Origin: Coix lacryma-jobi var. lacryma-jobi
Lineage: Eukaryota; Streptophyta; Magnoliopsida; Poales; Poaceae
Direction: 5' to 3'
Length of the DNA stretch: 64,000 bases
Assembly: GCA_009763385.1 (NCBI GenBank)
Contig: VDCT01000089.1
Span: 806,001 to 870,000, forward strand
This document shows, one piece after another, positions 56,936-64,000 of this stretch (its first letter is position 1; each line of letters opens with the position of its first letter). The position numbers and the translations under genes are program-made. Below the pieces are notes generated by a model that saw only the letters and a list, made by a program, of their open reading frames with translations, ran no database searches and was not told the DNA's origin.

Positions 56936-58895
56936 TGCGGATACATGGGTGTATGCCCGAAGGCTCTGAGTGATGAGTGATTGCAACGGGTATGATGCGC
57001 ATGTTCTTTGGCTTGTGTTGTGCAGGTGTCGAGCACGGAGACAGTGATCGAGGGTAGGGAAGGTCAAGTTGAGACGTGCTGTGCTGATGGACCGGGTGCG
57101 GTGAAGGATGGGCGTGCCGTGCGGCGACGTGCCCATGCCAATGTACCGAGCGATGAAGGGCAGACGTGAAGCTTGGACTGAGGGACCGGAGTACCTGAGG
57201 ATCAGCTGTGGAGGCTGGCAGCCTGTGACGACGACAAGCAAAGAATTGCGGTCATGTTTGCTCAGGTCGAGGACCTGGGAACACGTGTCGGTGGATGGGT
57301 GTACGGGAGGTGCATCCCCTCTACGACGCCGGTTTTGGTGGTTCAGCCAGGGAAAGACCACCGGTGGACGGTTTTCAGTTTGGGCCTCAAACCTGGGTGC
57401 TGAGGGTTTTCGAGTTTGGCCACAAACTCGGGCTGAGGACGGTTTGCTGAGTTTGGCCTCAAAACTCAGATACTGGAAGGCTGGTTTCCCGTTTGGGCCT
57501 CAAAACCGGGTACAGAGCAAAGGCGGCACGTGGCGGCAATCGGAAGGTTGCGCGGAGGCAACGCGGACGATTTGTGCGGGCGTGGCCGTCGGATACACCT
57601 ACCACTGAGTTGGTCCAGTATAGCCTTAGGTATAGCTGGCTTGCTCTGTAAATAGCTTAGAGAGGGGTAGAGTAGGAAATAGACTTAGGCTAGTTGTAGT
57701 ATAAATAGAGGGAGACACTCTCCTCCCTTCCCACTCAGTTAGTTGCTTTTGTTCTTAGGGTTTCCTGCTCTCCCATTCCCTGCTGTAGCTAGTTGAGATC
57801 ACCAGAGAGACTCACCTCTGTGTTCTGTTGATTCAAGGAAGTGAAGCCGTATCCTCACCCTTCCTGAGCTGATACGTGTTGTGCACTTGTTTCGTGGCTG
57901 AGTTTTTGCGATTGGCTTGTGTAGTGCACTGTGTTCGTTGCGTTCTTTGGCTCTGCTCAATTTTCCCGTCGCTCGATCTCTCTCTCCAGTGTGTCTTTGC
58001 GAAATCCGTTTGAATCATTTGTTCGTATCATTGAGGAGGTCATTTCGACCAAAGGAATTCATCTAACTCCTCATGATCGAATAGATCGGGACGATTTCGT
58101 TTTCGTGGCACTTTTTCGTTCATCCACTGTCCCTTTTTGATTTCCCTGTGTTCTTGGTTGTTCTAAGAAGATGATCTCTTGGGGATAGTCTTCTAACTAC
58201 CCTGTGATCTTCTTCTCCAGTTTGGAAACTTGGGATTGTGTCTTGATCGAGTTTTGGAGGGATTTGCTTTTCGGGAGAACGCGTCCAGATCCGAGCTTCT
58301 ACGGGAGCAGTTCGCAGCAGGCTCGGGTGTCGGAACGTGCCGAGGCTACTTTGTACGGTGACTCTCGAGTAAGCCGAGACCACCCTCGGGCAAGGCGGAA
58401 CTTTTCCCGAGGCCTCTTGAGCCTCGGACGAATCGGAACTTTTTCCGAGGTCCCCTCAAGCCTCGGGCAGTCGGAGTTTCACTCTGAGGCCTCTCTCGAG
58501 CCTCAGCCTCGGGCGAGTCGGAGTTTTGCTCGAGGCCTCTCTCTCGAGCCCCGACCCTCGGGCGAGACGGAGTTTTCCTCCGAGACCTCCCTCAGCCTCG
58601 GGCGAGTCGGTGTTTTCTCCTGAAGCCTTCTCGAGCCTCGGGCGAATCGGAGTTTTTGCCCCGAGGCCTTGTTGGCTCAGTTCTCCGTAGGTTTTCTTCT
58701 ATTCTTGGTCAGTGGTGCCTCGCTGTGATCTTAGGGATCATCCACCCTCTTCCAAGGGTCGTGGGCATCGCTTCTGAGAACAAAGCTTTGGGGTTGACTT
58801 TATTGGGACTGAGGCCGTAGTTTCTTTGAAGAAATTTTTGAGGCTCCCATTCACCCCCCCTCTGGTCGCCTTGGTTTGACACTTTCGGTCCTTCA
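56936..58895 (+). repeat. LTR C (right outer LTR)
   Basis: 1960 bases, with the same ends as A and B. It shares the A-type base at most sites where B differs. Compared with A it shows many single-base losses in homopolymers. The hairpin array is at about 57376-57510, with some stems disturbed by these losses. Confidence 0.92.
57700..57707 (+). promoter_or_regulatory. TATA box of LTR C
   Basis: TATAAATA followed by GAGGGAGACACTC, as in LTR A. It could drive transcription into the right flank. Confidence 0.55.
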
Positions 58896-58900
58896 CCATA
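58896..58900. repeat. Right 5-bp target site duplication (ccata)
   Basis: Immediately after the last CA of LTR C and identical to 37333-37337. Confidence 0.9.
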
Positions 58901-59797
58901 TATATCACACATCACAATTTGTCATACTTTTTTCTTGTAGAAACCAGTTTTTTTCTGTTAAAACTTTTTCATGACATATTAAAATCTATACCTGCGGGGA
59001 GTATTCGTGTTCGTAGAGGGCCTTTTGCCACTGTTAGTGTATGGCCAAGTGACACGTTTAGGTTGTAATCCTTTCAACGTTTGCTTCTTCCAGGTAGCAT
59101 CAGTACTGCTATTTGTATGATCATATAGCTAGGTGTGGTAATGGATCATGATCCTATGATTTCTTTACAATCCAACTAGGTTCTATCTAATTTTAGTTCA
59201 AAATCATATAATGTTATGACCCAATTTTTATTGAACTCGATCCTTAAATTTGCTTGGTTAAATTTGAGAGTCCTTTACCACTCCTACATATAGCTTCCCC
59301 CTATCTATAATATTTTAATATGAACCAATATCTCTAGATTGTTTTCCACAACACATTATACTTTATTACATGCTAACAAGTAACAACGAGAGTTTGCACG
59401 GCTCTCTTCGTACATGTAATCTTCACCAAAACGAAATTAATATTATTGTTATTTGTATAGTTTATATACTTCACATCTTCGAGTGTTGTGTATTATGATT
59501 ATGCTCCTATATTGTCCGGATCACATTCTATGTATATTTAGTCACTGAATATATATGAACTAAGAACCAAGTTATGATGTTTCGTATTAGAAATTTTTGG
59601 CCACCTATGAAATTATCCATATTTGGTCAAAATTTTGCCAAAATTTGTTAGAGACTTAAACATAATAAAGTTTGATTTTTCTAAATTTCTAGATCTATAT
59701 TTTTTGCATGATTTATGACTATGCATCTTTTTGAGCGAAACATATAGACAACATAAAGAATAGAAAATGAGTCAGATAATACATGTATTAGAGCATC
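58901..59797. other. AT-rich flank right of the retroelement
   Basis: No gene, tRNA or recognised repeat is seen. Confidence 0.45.
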
Positions 59798-60125
59798 CCT
59801 AAGCATCTCCAATAGTTTGGAAAAATGACTTGCTATCCTTGTTTTATTGGGAAAAGAAGAAAAACGTTCTCCAACAGATTGATACATGACTTGCTAAATT
59901 TTTCCAAGTTGGAATCGTAGGCCATCTACTTGCTATATTTACCAAGTCAGCTTCACTTGCTATCCGGCGTTTCTATGTTATTTTTACCAAGTTGGAATAT
60001 TTTTCTATGTTATTTTTACCAAACTATTGGAGATACATGAAAAATTTATTTGCCAAAAGTTTTGCAAGTTGCTAAATGACAACTTTTCCCAAGTCAATTT
60101 TTCTAAACAATTGGAGATGCTTAGG
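59798..60125. mobile_element. MITE with CCCTAAGCATCTCCAAT ends
   Basis: About 328 bases with long imperfect inverted ends: CCCTAAGCATCTCCAATAG on the left, and the inverse CCCTAAGCATCTCCAATTG on the right. Further pairing extends inward (AAAAATGACTTG). It has no coding capacity. The target duplication is unclear, so the superfamily is not assigned. GCATCTCCAA-type ends are common in grass MITEs. Confidence 0.75.
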
Positions 60126-60500
60126 GCGTGTTTGGTTGGGACCTGGGTCTCTTTTGCCTAGGAGGCAAGGCTCCTGGAAGCTGCCTAGACCATGTTTGGA
60201 TGCAGCCCTGAAACATTGCCTGTACTAGGCAGCGCTGAATGTCCAGGCGACCAAATTCCTATGCCTGGCTGCACTTGCCTTGCTTGGCGAGCAATCAATG
60301 TTTACTATTAGTTAATTAGAGAATATTTATCAAGGTATTATATTATATTTAATGTTGCTTGAAACTGGTACCACTGCAATACTAAATAAAAGGCATTAAT
60401 GCTAAATATTTCCTATCCGACAAGGCATTAAACTGCTACTTATGTTTTCATTTATATCACTGTACATTTTATGGTTTATGTTACGGTTTTTTATTACTTA
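60126..60500. other. MITE-like fragment and AT-rich spacer
   Basis: Starts GCGTGTTTGGTTGGGACC, like one end of a MITE, with GCCTAGGAGGCAAGG and GCTGCCTAGACC as small inverted motifs to about 60290. The partner end was not found. The rest is AT-rich. Confidence 0.35.
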
Positions 60501-60509
60501 CTAGGACAA

Positions 60510-60917
60510 ATACCCGTGCGTTGCAACGGGAGAAGAAAGAGACTCTAAAATCTTTTAGGTTAAGTTTAATCCGAAGTTTAAATTTTTTAAACTCTAACTA
60601 AAATAAACTCTTTTTAGTTTAGTTTAAAAAAAATGAAAGTGATGTAAGTAGATCTATTTCAAAATTTAATTTCATAGTACATATGCCTGTATGCTGTAAC
60701 CGGAAAAAAATACATTAGGATTGTTCGGCATGATTTATGGCGGTTGTTGTTGTTTTGTTGTGATAGAAAAACATTGACCAACTTTGACTGATCATAAGAT
60801 TTAGCAAACAAGGTCATTAACACAAAATAAGACATGAATGTTAAATACCTAGATATTTTATTTGTTCCTTTCTATTAATTTTTGAGCTTTAAAAAATGCC
60901 CGTGCGTTGCAACGGGA
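60510..60917. repeat. Paired copies of a CCCGTGCGTTGCAACGGG palindromic motif
   Basis: The motif occurs at about 60512-60529 and 60899-60916, each followed by AGAAA or AGAA. A shorter piece (ACGGGAGAAAATGTTAGTG) recurs at about 60961. CCCGT and ACGGG can pair as a stem. This is a dispersed plant repeat end, but I cannot name its family. Confidence 0.5.
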
Positions 60918-62591
60918 GAAAAATGTTAGCGTCAACTAAAATTTGATATCTATATTTACACGGGAGAAAATGTTAGTGTTACCAATATTTTGATATCTAT
61001 GTTTTTTTTTTGTTTTAAAAGCTATAGCTTTTCATTTACAATATTATATTTTTATTTTACTTGTGTTATGATTAAAATGTATATAAAGATAGATTTGACT
61101 TAATGCATTTTCTTCTACTTAAATAATCAATTGCATTTATGCCATAGCACAGATGAAGAAGGCTCTGGAGCGAACGTTTTCACTTCCACTTGCAATTATA
61201 GCATCAAAGAGCCAACAAATATAATGGAGCATACTCCATACCAGTAAATTTATTTAGTGTATAAATACTTTATTATGCATTTTTAAAAGTAGTGACCAGT
61301 AACACACAATTAATTAATGAGAAAACATAATACTCTGTTTTTTCTTTCTTTCTTTTTGTTTCTCTTTTTTCATCCTTATTTGCTAGCTCGGACTCGGTGT
61401 CACGTGACCTCATATTTCTAGGGCCTACTTTTTTATCTGCCCATAAAACCTTTCCAAGCAATCGTAAAGCTTTAACGGGTCGACGGTCACACCACCTCGG
61501 CAGCCATGGAGCCCTGACGCGACCACGCCTCGTTAGCTCCACGCGATGGCATCCCGACAGCCTGACAGGTTCATGCTACGAAGCCTCATGAGCCGCATGC
61601 CCTAACGACTTGGCGGCCTCGCCCGCGTTGTCGTCTCCTCTCCTCGACCTTGCCCTGTGTTGTCCTTAGTCGCACATCCTCGCCTCGGTCTTGCTCACGA
61701 CACTGTCTCATCAAGTTGCCCCTTTGTTGTCCAACCTCGTCATCGTCTCCATGCCTCGCGCAATTGTCTTTCCGCCCACTGCATCTTTTTTCTTTGCCTC
61801 GCCTGTGCTTATATGATGCCTTGCTTAACCCAATCTATATTTAATTTATGTTATTGTAGGGGCTTATATGATTAGCTTAACCTCTTAATAAATTTTTGGT
61901 AGGGGCTTTGCAGATTTTTTTATTTTAATTATTTTTTATTCAATATTTTACTAATAACTTTTTTTATATTTTTGGTGCGACTAAATAACACTGTTGCGCC
62001 ACCACCGCATGTGATGAGGTAGATCTAAATAGACACTTAGTTTAGTAGGTTTTCTAGTCTAAACTGAACTAATAAAAATAGGAGGCAAAGTCTGAGGCAC
62101 AAAAGCATTGATAAAGCATTGCTATGAGCACACCCCAGTAAGGGCTGCAGATTAACATTGCCATATGAGGACTGCAGATTAACATTGTCATATGGAGATT
62201 ATCACAGGTAACAACTACATGAATGTTTGATAATGATGAAGAAAAGCAAGTTCTTACTCTTCTCGACAGCAAGACCATTGTTCTTCAGGATCTCTGTAAT
62301 GGTGACATACAACAGATTTAGTGTGAACTAACGAAACTTTTTCCAATGCTTATGAACATGGAGCAGGGATGGAGATGGCATGGAACAGGGGATGGAGATG
62401 GCATGACTATGTTGATCAACGTGTGTACAATAATATCATAGTACATTTGCTAACAATTTCGTCGTCCTTATATCGCACACACTGGATACAATTGCCTACA
62501 ACTACAACATTAGTCTTCTTGCCTTGCTGTAGAATTTAGATGGTGCGACCCTAGCTTCCTAAAACTTCCAACAACAATAACTGTGACACAG
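60918..62591. other. Intergenic sequence without a supported gene
   Basis: AT-rich, except for a GC-richer block at 61480-61800 with short open frames on the plus strand that match nothing recognised. Two short direct repeats (GGACTGCAGATTAACATTG and a close relative) lie at about 62140-62190. Confidence 0.4.
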
Positions 62592-64000
62592 ATTATCATG
62601 GGACCCGAGCACGTTTAAGTCCAGAGTCAAAGGGGTTTCAACAGACATTATGACCAGAGACAAAATTCTGTAAGATCTGATAGCAGATGAAATTAAAAAG
62701 ATGTAAGAGAGGGTGAGAAACTGAGAACAAGAAGGGGACACACCCAGCCCGAGCGTGGAGAGTTCGACATCGCCGTGCTACTGCATGTACCTCTGCACAA
62801 AACGTAAGCCAACGAGAATCAGCACCAGCCGGCTCGCCAAGAACCACCTCCGCCATTGGAGAAGATGGGGGCAGCGAGAAGCCATAACACCGATGAATCG
62901 ATGGACCGATACCTTGGCGAGGTTGACGTAGAAGAATGGTGGCTTCTTGGAGTTGGACACCTGAATTCGGTTCCGCCGATGGCCTTCTACTGTTGTGCGT
63001 CTCCGTCCGCCTGCACCACCAACGCCATGCCTTCAGACATGTTGAAGCCGATGATCAATCGACCTATCAATCAGAGGGTTTGATGTTCCCGCGAGATTGG
63101 ATTGTGTTCTTGGTGGCGAGGCGAGGTGCCGAGGTGGTGGTGGCAGGTATTAATGGCGGCCTCGGATCACGGGATAGAAGAGAAGGCGAGCCAGATCGAA
63201 AGCGGGGCAGACGAGGACATCGATTCCGAGTTCTGTCCTGTTCCGTTCCAGGTCCGTTTGTGGCGTCCGATTGAGCTTTGGTGGCTTCCATCTGCAGCGA
63301 CAGGGCTCCCTGGTCAGATTATCATGGGACCCGAGCACGTTTAAGTCCCAGAGTCAAAGGGGTTTCAACAGACATTACGACCAGAGACAAAATTCTGTAA
63401 GATCTAATAGCAGATGAAATTAAAAAGATGTAAGAGAGGGTGAGAAACTGAGAACAAGAAGGGGACACACCCAGCCCGAGCGTGGAGAGTTCGACATCGC
63501 CGTGCTACTGCATGTACCTCTGCACAAAACGTAAGCCAACGAGAATCAGCACCAGCCGGCTCGCCAAGAAACCACCTCCGCCATTGGAGAAGATGGGGGC
63601 AGCGAGAAGCCATAACACCGATGAATCGATGGACCGATACCTTGGCGAGGTTGTCGTAGACGAATAGTGGCTTCTTGGAGTTGGACACCTGAATCCGGTT
63701 CCCGCCGATGGCCTTCTACTGTTGTGCGTCTCCGTCCGCCTGCACCGCCAACGCCATGCCTTCAGACATGTTGAAGCCGATGATCAATCGACCTATCAAT
63801 CAGAGGGTTTGATGTTCCCGCGAGATTGGATTGTGTTCTTGGTGGCGAGGCGAGGTGCCGAGGTGGTGGTGCAGGTATTAATGGCGGCCTCGGATCACGG
63901 GATAGAAAGAGAAGGCGAGCCAGATCGAAAGCGGGGCAGACGAGGACATCGATTCTGAGTTCTGTCCTGTTCCGTTCCAGGTCCGTTTGTGGCGTTCGAT
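62592..64000. repeat. Tandem duplication with 726-base period, second copy cut by window end
   Basis: The sequence starting ATTATCATGGGACCCGAGCA at 62592 starts again at 63318, and the two copies run in parallel to the window end (683 bases of the second copy visible). Differences are few, mostly one-base indels and a few substitutions. The second copy begins where the first ends (CTCCCTGGTCAG), so the repeat is head-to-tail. Minus-strand open frames inside both copies (for example SNSKKP followed by FMYDNLAK-like sequence) match no known family. It could be a duplicated gene fragment or part of a larger tandem array. Confidence 0.88.

Larger units (their letters stand above)
37338..58895 (+). 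mobile_element. Composite Ty1/copia Sirevirus-like retrotransposon (LTR-int-LTR-int-LTR)
   Basis: Three LTRs of about 1.97 kb (37338-39319, 47157-49128, 56936-58895) alternate with two internal regions of about 7.8 kb in the same orientation. The outer ends are flanked by ccata (37333-37337 and 58896-58900), and no such duplication flanks the middle LTR. Each internal region has an initiator-tRNA-Met-type primer site, gag with two CCHC knuckles, protease, integrase, reverse transcriptase and RNase H in the copia order. It then has a long untranslated stretch with many AAGGGGGAG motifs before the real polypurine tract. The large LTRs, their inverted repeats and the multiple polypurine-like motifs fit the Sirevirus lineage. 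No env-like ORF is seen. Both copies carry frame breaks, mostly single-base. Confidence 0.93.

Noticed and set aside
60510..60917. CRISPR-like array
   Set aside because: Only two full copies, spaced about 390 bases apart, in a plant nuclear genome. It is a dispersed transposon-type repeat instead.

Overview
The window is nuclear DNA from a grass (Poaceae). The evidence is plant splice sites, a cysteine-rich receptor-like kinase (CRK) locus, a CC-NB-LRR gene, a plastid-type PPR gene, a CACTA element whose ends carry the CTTTAGTCCCGG repeat common in grasses, a Stowaway MITE, a tRNA-derived SINE with a T-rich tail, and a Sirevirus-type Ty1/copia element. A panicoid grass is plausible, but the species cannot be fixed from sequence reading alone.

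Layout. 1-9445 is the right-hand part of a CACTA (En/Spm) transposon. It holds a broken TNP2 transposase, a broken second gene joining a TNPA-like domain to a Ulp1 (SUMO protease-like) domain with its catalytic residues present, a long telomere-like tract and the right terminus. The terminus lies inside the coding sequence of a CRK (9446-10028, minus strand), so that gene is cut between its two DUF26 domains. 10029-14626 is repeat-derived and includes a hAT-type MITE with a perfect 8-bp target duplication. 14627-17408 is an apparently intact seven-exon CRK on the same strand as the broken paralogue, so the two are the remains of a CRK cluster. 17409-19897 carries a SINE with a perfect 16-bp duplication and a Stowaway MITE.

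The gene-rich part continues with an intronless PPR gene resembling Arabidopsis At4g18520 (19898-21862, minus), a three-exon F-box/LRR gene (22559-24489, minus), several MITEs, a two-exon CNL resistance gene (28154-31387, plus) and a peroxidase remnant (36006-36719, minus).

37338-58895 is a 21.6-kb composite Sirevirus-like retrotransposon arranged LTR-internal-LTR-internal-LTR, flanked by one 5-bp duplication (ccata). By hand comparison its middle LTR is more diverged than the outer two. Its LTRs carry an array of short hairpins whose stems differ but stay paired. 58901-64000 is AT-rich sequence with MITE-like repeats and, at the right edge, a 726-bp-period tandem duplication.

Many frame breaks in the transposon genes and the peroxidase remnant are single-base changes in homopolymer runs, and the two retroelement copies are often broken at different places. 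Some apparent pseudogenes may therefore reflect base-calling error. The host genes fit receptor signalling and defence (CRKs, CNL, peroxidase), plastid RNA metabolism (PPR) and protein turnover (F-box). Nothing suggests an operon-like arrangement.
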